Below are positions 16,017-23,981 of a stretch of DNA of 64,000 nt, one piece after another. This DNA comes from Hoeflea_A sp965228785 (GTDB lineage: Bacteria; Pseudomonadota; Alphaproteobacteria; Rhizobiales; Rhizobiaceae). How positions within the stretch are numbered: the first letter of the stretch is position 1; each line of letters starts with the position of its first letter. The notes below the pieces were generated by a model. The model saw nothing but the letters and a program-made list of their open reading frames with translations. It did no database searches and was not told where the DNA came from. The stretch is taken from the NCBI GenBank assembly GCA_965228785.1, contig CBDDIF010000002.1:3100001-3164000 (forward strand), given 5' to 3'. Both the position numbers and the translations under genes were made by a program.

Positions 16017-17291
16017 ATGGTCGTAAGTCCGTTGCTGGAACGCCCTCTCGGCCCCCAGGAGTTGCTGTTCGCCGAATTGATCCGGCGTGGCAATGGCGGG
16101 CTTCAACTGACCACGATTGCCGAGTTCGAACGACCGGTTGACGAGGCCGTGTTGCGGGATGCTCTGGCTGCCGCCCACGGCCGCCACCCGATGTTGCGGG
16201 CGCGTGTTGAAGAACGTGACCGGCCATGGTGGTGCTGCGACGTGCCGTTCGAACGGATCACTGTTCGAAACCGACCGATGGGTAGCGATTTCCATCCGCA
16301 GACAACCTACGCAAGAGAGGCAGCGTCGCCACTCGACGTTGGTCGCGAGACCTGGCGAGCTCTGTTGCTGACCGATGAAAACGGGTGCGTGGCTTGGCTT
16401 GCCTTAACCGTTAATCACGGCGCGATTGATGGCCGATCCTCCCTTGTGCTCCTCGACGACATCGATCGTTTTCTGACGGACTCCAGTGGGTTTGACGACA
16501 GCAGCCTGCCGCTCATGCCAGCGGCCGAAAACGGCTTGGCCGCCGCCGGACACGGCGGTGACGGGCACGTCATGCCGAGTTGGCCTGACGAAGCAAGCTG
16601 GGCGGTCGAGCGCTCCGCTGACGCAGCAGATCGGCGCCCGCACGCCTTGTTTCGGATGCTGCCGACCGAACGAATGGATGCCTTGCGCGGACGGCTGCAC
16701 AGCGAGGGGATCGATCTGGTGGCTGGCTTTTGCGCCGCGGCCGCCAAGGCGGGTCAGGAGCTGCCTGGTGCCACCGACTGGACCGGCATGGTGGCACCAA
16801 CCGACGTTCGCAGCGATTGCCACCCGGAGATCCACCCCGAGGCGGTCGGCGGTTACATCGCCACCATCCAACTGACAGTCGAGCCGCGGCATCGCTCGCT
16901 TGATGTACTGGAGACCGCTCGACTGTTGACGGTCCAGTTCAAGAACCATCGGCCCTCGGCGCTCCGACTGGATGCCGACGTCGCTCCCGTGGACATCCAC
17001 CATCGAGTTGACCGGATGGCGGCTGCCGGCAACTGGTTTTCTTCGGGCTTGTGCGTGACCGGGGTTCGCAACCTTGACCAGTTGGCGGGCCGTCGGGTCG
17101 GGATTTCAAGGGTTCTTTCAATGCCTTCCCAGAACCATGCAGCTCACCCGATACTGATCGCTCATGTGAGCACCCGCGCAGGAACCTGCCTGAGTATCGG
17201 CTACAACGAACCGCTGCGCAGCCATAAGGCAGCTCTTGCGTTTGCCGAGCGCTACTGCGACGCGCTTTTTGAGCTATCCGGCTGCCCGTGA
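16017..17291 (+). CDS. Stand-alone condensation-domain / alcohol-acetyltransferase-like protein
   Basis: A 424-residue acyltransferase of the CoA-dependent acyltransferase superfamily (NRPS condensation domains, PapA5, alcohol acetyltransferases). The catalytic HxxxDG motif is present as NHGAIDG (histidine about residue 134). The second half carries a floor-loop-like segment and the FAERYCDALFEL ending. It is free-standing, with no carrier-protein or adenylation domain and no such genes in the window, so it probably uses soluble acyl-CoA or an acyl-carrier-protein substrate. The ATG follows AGGAGAAGG. It is convergent with the anti-sigma gene, 16 bases away. Confidence 0.75.
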   Translation: MVVSPLLERPLGPQELLFAELIRRGNGGLQLTTIAEFERPVDEAVLRDALAAAHGRHPMLRARVEERDRPWWCCDVPFERITVRNRPMGSDFHPQTTYAREAASPLDVGRETWRALLLTDENGCVAWLALTVNHGAIDGRSSLVLLDDIDRFLTDSSGFDDSSLPLMPAAENGLAAAGHGGDGHVMPSWPDEASWAVERSADAADRRPHALFRMLPTERMDALRGRLHSEGIDLVAGFCAAAAKAGQELPGATDWTGMVAPTDVRSDCHPEIHPEAVGGYIATIQLTVEPRHRSLDVLETARLLTVQFKNHRPSALRLDADVAPVDIHHRVDRMAAAGNWFSSGLCVTGVRNLDQLAGRRVGISRVLSMPSQNHAAHPILIAHVSTRAGTCLSIGYNEPLRSHKAALAFAERYCDALFELSGCP

Positions 17292-17307
17292 GGCACGCGG
17301 ATCCAGC

Positions 17308-18066
17308 TTACAGACCTTCAAGTGCTTCCTTTTCAGCCTCTTCTGACAATGGTTCTCCGGCGCCGACGGCCTGAAGGTAGGCGTCGAGCGCTTCCAGCGA
17401 AGAGGCCGGCGCATAGCCGCTGGCGCTCTGGCTGGCTGCAGCCACCATGAACTGAACGGACCAGCTTTCGCTAGCGCGGCAAGCCACCGACACGAAGGTC
17501 GTTCGATCGGGTCGGTCGATTTCGAATTCCCGGCACAATTGATCATCGACGTTGTGGAAGGAGGCGATCATTCGCAGACGATCACCGCTTTCTTCGAGCG
17601 TGATCTCGTCGCCCGCCGCCACGGTCCGCAGCGCCTCCGTCAACCCGGGCTGATTGAAGCGCGCGGCGGTGAACCCGCTCGCGCCGTCATTCGGCGACTG
17701 CCCGATCATGAAGCCGGCGAGGCCTCCAACCACAAGTGCCACGGATGCGGCAAGCGGCATCGCCCAGCGGGATCGACCGCCGAAATTCTGGCGAGGCGGT
17801 GCGGCAAACAGAACGACTTTTTCGTCCGATTGATCGCTGTTTTCTTCCGCCATAGCCGTTACGCTGGCGCGCAGAGCCTCGGGCACTGGCTGGTCGAGAA
17901 GCGGATCCAGAGCCTGCTTGCTGATCGCGGCGGTGCGGATAAAAACAGCCACGCGCTCGACGAGGGCCTCATCAGAGTCCATTGCCTTCTCAACCGCCTG
18001 CCGTGTTTTTTCGTCAAGTTCGCCGTCGGCGAAGGCCATCAGTGTTTCGTCATCGAATTCAGTCAT
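17308..18066 (-). CDS. Membrane-bound anti-sigma factor
   Basis: A 252-residue protein with an N-terminal anti-sigma domain (MTEFDDETLMAFADGELDEKTRQAVEKAM, similar to zinc-less ASD/RsiW-type domains; no HxxxCxxC motif). It has one membrane helix (WAMPLAASVALVVGGLAGFMIG, about residues 101-122) and a periplasmic domain of about 120 residues. Its start overlaps the sigma gene by 8 bases, so it should be made in step with its partner. It would hold the ECF sigma at the membrane until an envelope signal releases it. The signal is unknown. Confidence 0.88.
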   Translation of the reverse strand: MTEFDDETLMAFADGELDEKTRQAVEKAMDSDEALVERVAVFIRTAAISKQALDPLLDQPVPEALRASVTAMAEENSDQSDEKVVLFAAPPRQNFGGRSRWAMPLAASVALVVGGLAGFMIGQSPNDGASGFTAARFNQPGLTEALRTVAAGDEITLEESGDRLRMIASFHNVDDQLCREFEIDRPDRTTFVSVACRASESWSVQFMVAAASQSASGYAPASSLEALDAYLQAVGAGEPLSEEAEKEALEGL

Positions 18067-18592
18067 TGGCGTCTCTCTTCCCTTGAGAACGCATGGATTC
18101 GCTGTTTATTCCCAAAAGGTCTGCAAGTTGTTTGCGCGCACGCGCCAATCGGCTCATCACAGTGCCGATCGGCACCTCGAGGACTTCGGCGGCTTCCTTG
18201 TAAGACAACTCCTCGACGCAAACGAGAAGAAGGACCTCGCGCTGATCTTCCGACAATTCGTGAATGGCCTTCAGGGTGCGTCCGAGCAGAAGCCGGTTCT
18301 CAACGGTGTCCGTTCCGACGTCGCCAGGCAGATCGAACGCTTCGTCGATATCGATCGACTGTCCCTCGCCGCGTTTGCGCCTGACCATGTCGATCCAGCT
18401 GTTGCGCAAGATGCGAAACAACCAGGCATCCATGCGTGTGCCGGTTTGAAAGCCTTGGCGATTGGCAAGCGCCTTCTGACAGGTCATTTGCACCAGATCG
18501 TCGGCAATATCGGCCGACCGGCAAAGCGATAGCGCAAAACGACGCATATTCGGCAGCAGATCGAGCAAATCGCGAGTGAACTGGTCCGGCAA
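18059..18592 (-). CDS. ECF-family RNA polymerase sigma factor
   Basis: A 177-residue ECF sigma factor. Region 2 contains ADIADDLVQMTCQKALANRQGF and DAWLFRILRNSWIDMVRRKR; region 4 contains LSEDQREVLLLVCVEELSYKEAAEVLEVPIGTVMSRLARARKQL. It is paired with the downstream anti-sigma factor and divergent from a secreted S8 protease whose promoter region carries a GGAAT-N16-CGTT element. The protease is therefore a likely target. Confidence 0.93.
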   Translation of the reverse strand: MPDQFTRDLLDLLPNMRRFALSLCRSADIADDLVQMTCQKALANRQGFQTGTRMDAWLFRILRNSWIDMVRRKRGEGQSIDIDEAFDLPGDVGTDTVENRLLLGRTLKAIHELSEDQREVLLLVCVEELSYKEAAEVLEVPIGTVMSRLARARKQLADLLGINSESMRSQGKRDAND

Positions 18593-18624
18593 TTTTCAAC
18601 TCACAAAAAAAAGATCCGTTTTCG

Positions 18625-18649
18625 GGAATAAAGGTCCGCTGGCGCCGTT
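18625..18649 (+). promoter_or_regulatory. Putative ECF promoter of the S8 protease
   Basis: GGAAT (18625-18629, inside CGGGAATAAA), a 16-base spacer and CGTT (18646-18649). The -10 box ends 38 bases before the protease start codon. Spacing and boxes resemble the GGAAC-N16-CGTT pattern of alphaproteobacterial ECF promoters. The sigma gene is divergent and its start is only 33 bases away, which makes local control likely. Confidence 0.55.
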
Positions 18650-18687
18650 ATCGGTTGAGATGATAAGGAGCGCGAGAGGAGACGGCA

Positions 18688-20127
18688 ATGACAATCGCAC
18701 TTCCAACGACCGGTTCGGAAACTGCGCGATATTCCCGTGCGGCGCGCGGGGTGTTTGCAGCAGTTTTCTTCGCAACGGCTTGGATGGGCGCCTTTCCGCC
18801 CGTCTTCGACCTGCACGGGTTTGGCTCGACCGCCTGGGCGGATGACGGAGATGATGGCGATGACGGGGACGATGGTGACAACGAAGATGGCGGCGGCTCG
18901 GGTGGTGGCTCCGGAAGCGGTTCGAGCGCCGGCGACCGGGACCGCAATCGGGGCGGGTTGAGCAACCGTGGCCGATCAAGGACCCGGCAGTCAGTCAACC
19001 GGATTGTGGCGTTGCCGGCCCGTGCGGACCGCGAAATTGTCGCCCTCGGTCTCGATGATGACGATATTGCCGAGCTGAGCGCGCAAGGTTTTGCCGTCCT
19101 CGACGACCAAACAATTCAGATTGTCGGTGCCCGGCTTCTTCTCCTGAGCACACCGCAAGGGCTGTCATTGGAGCAGGCGCGCGCCATCGTCACGGATCTC
19201 AATCCTGAGGCGCTGGTGGATTACAACCATTTCTATCGCGGCGGTGGCGATACACCCGTCGAGTGCCGCGGTCCGCATTGCCGGGCCGCCGGCGCAATTG
19301 CTTGGCCTGGCGGATCTGACGCGTTGTCGGGTTGCCCGATCGCGGCACGGATCGGCCTGATCGACACCGGGATCAACGCCGATCATAAAACCTTCAGAAA
19401 CCGGCAGCTGGAGGTGATTGATATGCTGCCTGGTGGCAAGGCAAAATCCGGCCGAAAGCATGGAACAGCGGTTGCCGCAATACTGCTCGGGTCGGCGGAA
19501 AGTCGCAGTCCCGGCCTGCTGCCCGACGCCACGGTCATTGCCGTCGACGCTTTTCACCGTGGCGGATCGCGTGACGAACGCAGTGACGTTCATACGCTGG
19601 TCCGGGCGATGGATCGCTTGGCCGAACGCGAAGTCACTGTCATCAATCTTAGCCTTGCTGGTCCACCCAACCTTCTGCTGGAGGCGATGACAGGGCACCT
19701 CAATGACGCCAATGTTGTGCTGGTTGCCGCTGCCGGCAACGCAGGCCCGCGGGCCAAGCCGGCCTACCCTGCAGCCTATCCACATGTCATCGCAGTCACG
19801 GCCGTCGATAGAAACGGCAATGTCTATCGCCGCGCCGGCCGCGGCTCCCATATCGATCTGGCCGCACCCGGTGTCGATGTCTGGACGGCAGCGTCCATCC
19901 GCGGCGCACGCACAAAAACCGGGACGTCCTTTGCAACCCCGTTTGTCACCGCCGCCGTCGCACTCGCCCAGGTCCGACTGGGTCTGCAAGGCCACGAACA
20001 GGTCGTTAACGCCCTGGCCGCAAGCGCACTCGATCTTGGCGCTCCCGGTCGCGACGACATCTATGGCTACGGCTTGGTTCAGGCAGTCGGCACGTGTGGG
20101 CCGCGGGCAATACTTTTAGCCGAGTGA
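18688..20127 (+). CDS. Secreted subtilisin-like (S8) serine protease with acidic linker
   Basis: A 479-residue protein. Residues 20-50 form an export signal or anchor (GVFAAVFFATAWMGAF...STAWA). Then come four DDG-type acidic triplets, a Gly/Ser-rich stretch and an Arg-rich stretch (to about residue 105). A short prodomain-like region (about 105-190) precedes the S8 catalytic domain. The triad is complete: Asp226 in GLIDTGI, His258 in KHGTAVA and Ser414 in GTSFATP, with the oxyanion Asn351 in AAAGN. The repeats encoding DDG use varied synonymous codons, which argues for selection on the acidic sequence. Divergent sigma/anti-sigma genes suggest envelope-stress control, or that the protease acts on a signal in that circuit. 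Confidence 0.9.
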   Translation: MTIALPTTGSETARYSRAARGVFAAVFFATAWMGAFPPVFDLHGFGSTAWADDGDDGDDGDDGDNEDGGGSGGGSGSGSSAGDRDRNRGGLSNRGRSRTRQSVNRIVALPARADREIVALGLDDDDIAELSAQGFAVLDDQTIQIVGARLLLLSTPQGLSLEQARAIVTDLNPEALVDYNHFYRGGGDTPVECRGPHCRAAGAIAWPGGSDALSGCPIAARIGLIDTGINADHKTFRNRQLEVIDMLPGGKAKSGRKHGTAVAAILLGSAESRSPGLLPDATVIAVDAFHRGGSRDERSDVHTLVRAMDRLAEREVTVINLSLAGPPNLLLEAMTGHLNDANVVLVAAAGNAGPRAKPAYPAAYPHVIAVTAVDRNGNVYRRAGRGSHIDLAAPGVDVWTAASIRGARTKTGTSFATPFVTAAVALAQVRLGLQGHEQVVNALAASALDLGAPGRDDIYGYGLVQAVGTCGPRAILLAE

Positions 20128-20139
20128 CTGCCTGCGCTT

Positions 20140-20325
20140 CGCTTGCTCATGCATAGCAAGCGTCGGACGAAACCCAGGGACCGTCCGACTGAGAATGGAA
20201 AGACGATGTCCCTAATCGGACAGTGGCTTCCCGGACGCAGCAGCTTGTCGCTCTTCTTCGGTTGCTACCGAGCCGGCCCAGAAAGCTAATCCTCTGGGTT
20301 GCCGCAGCGATTCCGTTCGAATCGC
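20140..20325. terminator. Convergent intergenic hairpins
   Basis: The 209-base gap between the convergent S8 protease and copper-chaperone genes contains three hairpins. They are CGCTTGCT/AGCAAGCG (20140-20162, loop 7), GTCGGAC/GTCCGAC just after it with a 14-base loop, and GCGATTC/GAATCGC (20307-20325, loop 5). None has a proper T-run, so they are weak or factor-assisted terminators at best. No small gene was seen here. Confidence 0.4.
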
Positions 20326-20336
20326 CACGCTGCTAA

Positions 20337-20882
20337 TCAGTTCGTCTTCGCCTTGCCATGGTCGTGATCGCCATGCCCACTGTGGTCCATCCGCTTGGTT
20401 CCAACTGGCATTACCTGCAACATCAGCGGCACATCCCCGGCGATTTCAAAGCTGACCGTCACCGGTACCACGCTGCCTTCCTGGAAAGGTTCCGAAACGG
20501 CCATGAACATCAGGTGCAATCCGCCCGGTTTAAGATGCACAGTTTCCCCGGCGGGAATCAGCAGGCCATCGGGCAACTCCCGCATCTTCATGACATCGTC
20601 GACAACCTTCATCTCGTGAATTTCCGCGCGGGCGGCATGCGGTGTCGATACTGCGATGAGCCGTTCATCCGTGGTGCCGTTATTGGTGATGGTGACGAAA
20701 CCGCCGCCGGCCTTCTGTCCCGGCAGCATGGCGCGGGTCCAGAACCCGGACAGATGCAGGTCGCCGGCCATGACATGGTCCTTTTCGTGACCTTTGGTCA
20801 TACCACCAGCCATGGCAGGTGTACCGATTGCCGTGACGGCGCCGATCAAGGCCGCCGCGAGCGTTTTGTTCAAGAATTGCAT
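20337..20882 (-). CDS. Periplasmic copper chaperone PCu(A)C
   Basis: A 181-residue exported protein with a signal peptide (MQFLNKTLAAALIGAVTAIGTPAMA) and a PCu(A)C domain. The Cu(I)-binding pattern HxM-x10-M-x21-HxM is present (IHEMKVVDDVMKM ... VHLKPGGLHLMF). A C-terminal His-rich tail, DHSGHGDHDHGKAK, may add a Cu(II) site. Such proteins deliver copper to cytochrome oxidase. The start at MQFLNK was chosen because GGAAGA lies 6 bases before it; MTQISLNGRT, 10 codons upstream, is an alternative. It is 52 bases after the DUF2946-like gene, so the two are likely co-transcribed. Confidence 0.9.
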   Translation of the reverse strand: MQFLNKTLAAALIGAVTAIGTPAMAGGMTKGHEKDHVMAGDLHLSGFWTRAMLPGQKAGGGFVTITNNGTTDERLIAVSTPHAARAEIHEMKVVDDVMKMRELPDGLLIPAGETVHLKPGGLHLMFMAVSEPFQEGSVVPVTVSFEIAGDVPLMLQVMPVGTKRMDHSGHGDHDHGKAKTN

Positions 20883-20934
20883 TGTTCTTCCATTCAAACT
20901 GATTTGTGTCATCGCGGATTGCTCCGCCCGAGGA

Positions 20935-21333
20935 TCAGCTTGAGTGGGGAGGCCCGCGGATCGCGTGCCGGCGCGCATGAAACGCCGGCAAGGCGGTGCC
21001 TGCATCGGGGTTTAGGCGACCGATGACGCGCGGTTTCGGCACAAGCAGCACATCCGCCGAAGGCGTCAGGATCTTCGAGGCAGCGGACATGGTGGCGCTG
21101 CATAAAACAGCGCAGGGGCTGTCGTCCGCAGCACCGATTGGAATGCCCGCACCCAATGCCCGGGCGATTCCGAACTGCGTGCAGATGATCTCGGCCAGGC
21201 CGTTCTTCGCCGCCCGCGCCTCCGCCACTGGATGCAGCAAAGGCAAAGCGAGGAGCATGGCGCACAACAAAGCGAAGCGCGCCGCGTCGGCACGCAACGC
21301 TGTCAACGAAAATGTCTGGTTTCGCCACCTCAT
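20935..21333 (-). CDS. DUF2946-like small exported protein
   Basis: A 132-residue protein with an N-terminal hydrophobic segment (FALLCAMLLALPLLHPVAEARA). It has two cysteine sites of the DUF2946 type (EIICTQFG and SPCAVLCSA) and a short basic tail ending RGPPHSS. DUF2946 proteins usually lie in copper-uptake loci, which agrees with the PCu(A)C gene that follows. The domain match is partial, so the family call is tentative. Confidence 0.65.
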   Translation of the reverse strand: MRWRNQTFSLTALRADAARFALLCAMLLALPLLHPVAEARAAKNGLAEIICTQFGIARALGAGIPIGAADDSPCAVLCSATMSAASKILTPSADVLLVPKPRVIGRLNPDAGTALPAFHARRHAIRGPPHSS

Positions 21334-21426
21334 GGCACAACCTTACCGGTCGGCCGATGAGGTGCCAAACGGCAAATTGAAGCAGGCAAGTTTCGTTACC
21401 GGAGCCGAGTTAAGTTGAAGTGTCGG

Positions 21427-21723
21427 CTATTCCGAAAACCTTGGCAGTTGGCGTGCCATGTGCCTGATATGGAGAATGAAAACCACGTCCTGGTCCGCCA
21501 GCCAGGTGTAGTAGATGCGATAGTTGTCAAAAATAACCTTGCGCACCGGCACGTCGTCAATCCGGTCTACGATCATGGCGGCGCCCGGCAATTGGGTAAT
21601 TGTTTCGCAGCGAGCGCGCATGTCTCTAATGTAACTTAGCGCACGCGCGGCATTGTCGACCGCAATAAATTCAGCGATCGCTTCTAAATCATCTTCGGCT
21701 CGCTGCGAAAAAACGCACTCCAT
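21427..21723 (-). CDS. parE: ParE/RelE-family toxin
   Basis: A 98-residue protein of the ParE/RelE fold: SQRAEDDLEAIAEFIAVDNAARALSYIRDM at the N-terminus and VRKVIFDNYRIYYTWLADQDVVFILHIRHMARQL at the C-terminus. The arginine of the KVIF..YRIYY segment and the C-terminal IRHMAR are typical. It starts 11 bases after the antitoxin stop. ParE toxins poison gyrase and RelE toxins cleave mRNA; sequence alone favours ParE because the antitoxin is ParD-like. Confidence 0.9.
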   Translation of the reverse strand: MECVFSQRAEDDLEAIAEFIAVDNAARALSYIRDMRARCETITQLPGAAMIVDRIDDVPVRKVIFDNYRIYYTWLADQDVVFILHIRHMARQLPRFSE

Positions 21724-21734
21724 ACCATCTGCGG

Positions 21735-21998
21735 CTACAGCGAACCGTGTTTGGCCTCGAGCCGTTTCAACACCTCTTCGGCAGGCCGGGTGCGCCCTGC
21801 CTTGAGGTCCGCAATCCCTTCCCGGACCGCTGCCATGGCATCTTCATCGAGACGGTCTTTGTGACTTTGCTGATCATGGCGGATCAAATCGCGCACATAG
21901 TCGCTGGCATTGGCATAGGAGCCATCTTCAACGCGCTGTTCAACCCAGGCCTTCATACCCTCCGGCAGTGACACATTCATGGACGTCATGTCTGGCAT
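21735..21998 (-). CDS. parD: ParD-like antitoxin
   Basis: An 87-residue ribbon-helix-helix antitoxin: MNVSLPEGMKAWVEQRVEDGSYANASDYVRDLIR is the DNA-binding N-terminus. The C-terminal half (AVREGIADLKAGRTRPAEEVLKRLEAK) would wrap the toxin. The ATG follows GAGGAGAAAG. It is the first gene of the pair, as usual, and should repress its own promoter with ParE as corepressor. Confidence 0.92.
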   Translation of the reverse strand: MPDMTSMNVSLPEGMKAWVEQRVEDGSYANASDYVRDLIRHDQQSHKDRLDEDAMAAVREGIADLKAGRTRPAEEVLKRLEAKHGSL

Positions 21999-22023
21999 TG
22001 CTCTTTCTCCTCGCCAACAAATA

Positions 22024-22048
22024 TGGCAGAGATTGTCAATGATTGCCA
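22024..22048 (-). promoter_or_regulatory. Candidate ParD operator
   Basis: An imperfect dyad TGGCA-N4-ATTGTCAAT-N3-TTGCCA lies 26-50 bases upstream of the antitoxin start, in the gap before the LOG gene. Location and symmetry fit an autoregulatory site for a ribbon-helix-helix antitoxin. Confidence 0.4.
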
Positions 22049-22051
22049 GAA

Positions 22052-22897
22052 TCAGCCCAATCCGTAGTGGTCCGATATCGCCTGCCAGGCTTCATCGGCC
22101 GTTTCCACGAAGGTGATCAGGTCGAGATCGTCGGGTGAAATCGTGCCGAAATCGGCCAACTCCTGGAAATTGATCACCTTTTTCCAGAATTCCGTGCCGA
22201 ACAGGATGAAAGGCACAGGCTCCATCCGACCGGTCTGGATCAGGGTCAGCGATTCAAACAACTCGTCCATGGTGCCGAAACCACCCGGAAATGCCGTAAT
22301 GGCCTTGGCGCGCATGAGGAAATGCATCTTGCGAATGGCAAAATAGTGGAAGTTGAAGCAGAGTTCCGGCGTGACATAGGAATTCGGCGCCTGCTCGTGT
22401 GGCAGGATGATGTTGAGGCCGATTGACGGCGAGGACTCGTCCGCCGCTCCGCGGTTACCCGCCTCCATGACCCCGGGGCCGCCGCCGGTGACGACGACGA
22501 ATTCCTTGTTGCCGGTTTCGCTGGAATGGCGCGAACAGATGCGAGCAAATTCGCGGGCTTCGTCATAGTACTTGGCTGCGCCGGCAAGGTTCTTACGCTG
22601 CGTTTCGTTGCGCGCCGCCCAGGGATCGGTGCCGGGCTCCGGAATCCGGGCACCGCCGAACATGACAACGGTCGACTTGATACCGCGCTCCGCCAGCAGC
22701 ATCTCGGGTTTCAGCAGTTCCAATTGCAGCCGGACCGGCCGCAGTTCTTCCCGGCAGAGAAAATCGTCATCGGCGAAGGCAAGGCGATAGGCCGGTGCCT
22801 CGGTCTGCGGGGTAACCGGCACTTTCTCGGCCCGTGCCCGGTCGGATCTTGAATCGAACAGCGGATCCCAAACATCATCACTGCGTCTTGCGTTCAT
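22052..22897 (-). CDS. LOG-family (TIGR00730) phosphoribohydrolase
   Basis: A 281-residue protein of the LOG / 'lysine decarboxylase-like' Rossmann family. Both family motifs are present: GGGPGVMEAGNRG and PGGFGTMDELFE. Relatives hydrolyse nucleoside 5'-monophosphates (cytokinin ribotides in plants and some bacteria); the bacterial substrate is often unclear. It has an N-terminal extension of about 70 residues, as in the long (type II) group. The start is placed at MNARRSDD. The longer ORF would add 60 residues that read through the palindromic element at 22966-23007. It is divergent from dapD. Confidence 0.85.
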   Translation of the reverse strand: MNARRSDDVWDPLFDSRSDRARAEKVPVTPQTEAPAYRLAFADDDFLCREELRPVRLQLELLKPEMLLAERGIKSTVVMFGGARIPEPGTDPWAARNETQRKNLAGAAKYYDEAREFARICSRHSSETGNKEFVVVTGGGPGVMEAGNRGAADESSPSIGLNIILPHEQAPNSYVTPELCFNFHYFAIRKMHFLMRAKAITAFPGGFGTMDELFESLTLIQTGRMEPVPFILFGTEFWKKVINFQELADFGTISPDDLDLITFVETADEAWQAISDHYGLG

Positions 22898-22965
22898 CTG
22901 ATCACTTTCATTCTCATACCCGCGGGTAGCCCACGGCCGATTGACGCCCCGCCTTTCGTCGCTTA

Positions 22966-23007
22966 GAGCATGTCGGCGAATGTCGATCGGCTGAAATCGA
23001 CATGTTC
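22966..23007. repeat. Dispersed palindromic element upstream of dapD
   Basis: GAGCATGTCG (22966-22975) pairs with CGACATGTTC (22998-23007) apart from one G-T pair, around a 22-base loop. The form TTAGAGCATGTCG...CGACATG is, from memory, a frequent intergenic palindrome in Rhizobiales. It lies in the divergent LOG/dapD gap. Confidence 0.55.
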
Positions 23008-23119
23008 GACACGTCAAACCAGACAGGCCGGAACCCATTAGTCTATGCTGTCGCCAAGGGGCAACAAGGCTTGCCAAGACAATAAAGTGTGACCGTTAAG
23101 GAAACTCCAAGGACCAACC

Positions 23120-23977
23120 ATGAGCAGACCCGATCTCGCCGCACTCGAAACCACCGTCAATGCCGCCTTTGAAGACCGCGACGGCATTGACCCCTCGACG
23201 CGCGGCGAAATCCGCGAAGCCGTCGATGAGGCGCTCAACCTTCTGGACCATGGCGTCGTGCGGGTCGCCGAAAAAGGCGACGATGGCAATTGGCAGGTCA
23301 ATCAATGGCTGAAGAAGGCTGTTCTGCTGTCCTTCCGGCTCAACCCGATGGGCATCATCCGCGGTGGCCCCGGCGAATCGGTCTGGTGGGACAAGGTGCC
23401 TTCCAAATTCGACGGCTGGAGCCCGCACGAATTCGAGAAGGCTGGATTCCGCGCCGTTCCCAACTGCACGGTGCGCCGTTCCGCCTATATCGCCCCCAGC
23501 GTTGTGCTCATGCCGTCTTTCGTCAATCTCGGCGCCTATGTCGATGAAGGGACGATGGTCGATACTTGGGCAACGGTCGGATCCTGCGCTCAGATCGGAA
23601 AGAACGTGCACCTGTCCGGCGGCGTCGGCATCGGCGGCGTGCTCGAACCGCTTCAGGCCGGCCCGGTGGTGATCGAAGACAATTGCTTCATCGGCGCCCG
23701 TTCGGAGGTGGTCGAGGGCTGCATCGTTCGTGAAGGTTCCGTGCTCGGCATGGGTGTCTATATCGGCCAGTCGACAAAAATCGTCGATCGCGAAACCGGT
23801 GACGTTCTTTACGGCGAAATCCCGCCCTATTCGGTGGTCGTGGCAGGTTCCATGCCAGGCAGCGTGCAAAGCGCCGGCAACGCCACGGCTCCGCATCTCT
23901 ATTGCGCCGTCATCGTCAAACGTGTCGATGAGAAGACCCGAGCGAAGACCGCCATCAACGAGTTGCTGCGCGATTAG
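23120..23977 (+). CDS. dapD: 2,3,4,5-tetrahydropyridine-2,6-dicarboxylate N-succinyltransferase
   Basis: A 285-residue left-handed beta-helix acyltransferase (hexapeptide repeats such as VVIEDNCFIGARSEVVEGCIVREGSVLGMGVYIG). It transfers succinyl from succinyl-CoA in the succinylase branch of lysine and meso-diaminopimelate synthesis. Length and the conserved MGIIRGGPGESVWWDK and RRSAYIAPSVVLMPSFVNLGAYVDEGTMVDTWATVGSCAQIG blocks match DapD. The ATG follows CAAGGACC. It forms a short operon with the DUF805 gene and dapE. Confidence 0.97.
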   Translation: MSRPDLAALETTVNAAFEDRDGIDPSTRGEIREAVDEALNLLDHGVVRVAEKGDDGNWQVNQWLKKAVLLSFRLNPMGIIRGGPGESVWWDKVPSKFDGWSPHEFEKAGFRAVPNCTVRRSAYIAPSVVLMPSFVNLGAYVDEGTMVDTWATVGSCAQIGKNVHLSGGVGIGGVLEPLQAGPVVIEDNCFIGARSEVVEGCIVREGSVLGMGVYIGQSTKIVDRETGDVLYGEIPPYSVVVAGSMPGSVQSAGNATAPHLYCAVIVKRVDEKTRAKTAINELLRD

Positions 23978-23981
23978 AAAT

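Noticed and set aside
21427..21998. Genomic-island boundary marked by the ParDE pair
   Set aside because: No integrase, direct repeats or tRNA edge was seen; flanking genes are ordinary chromosomal ones.
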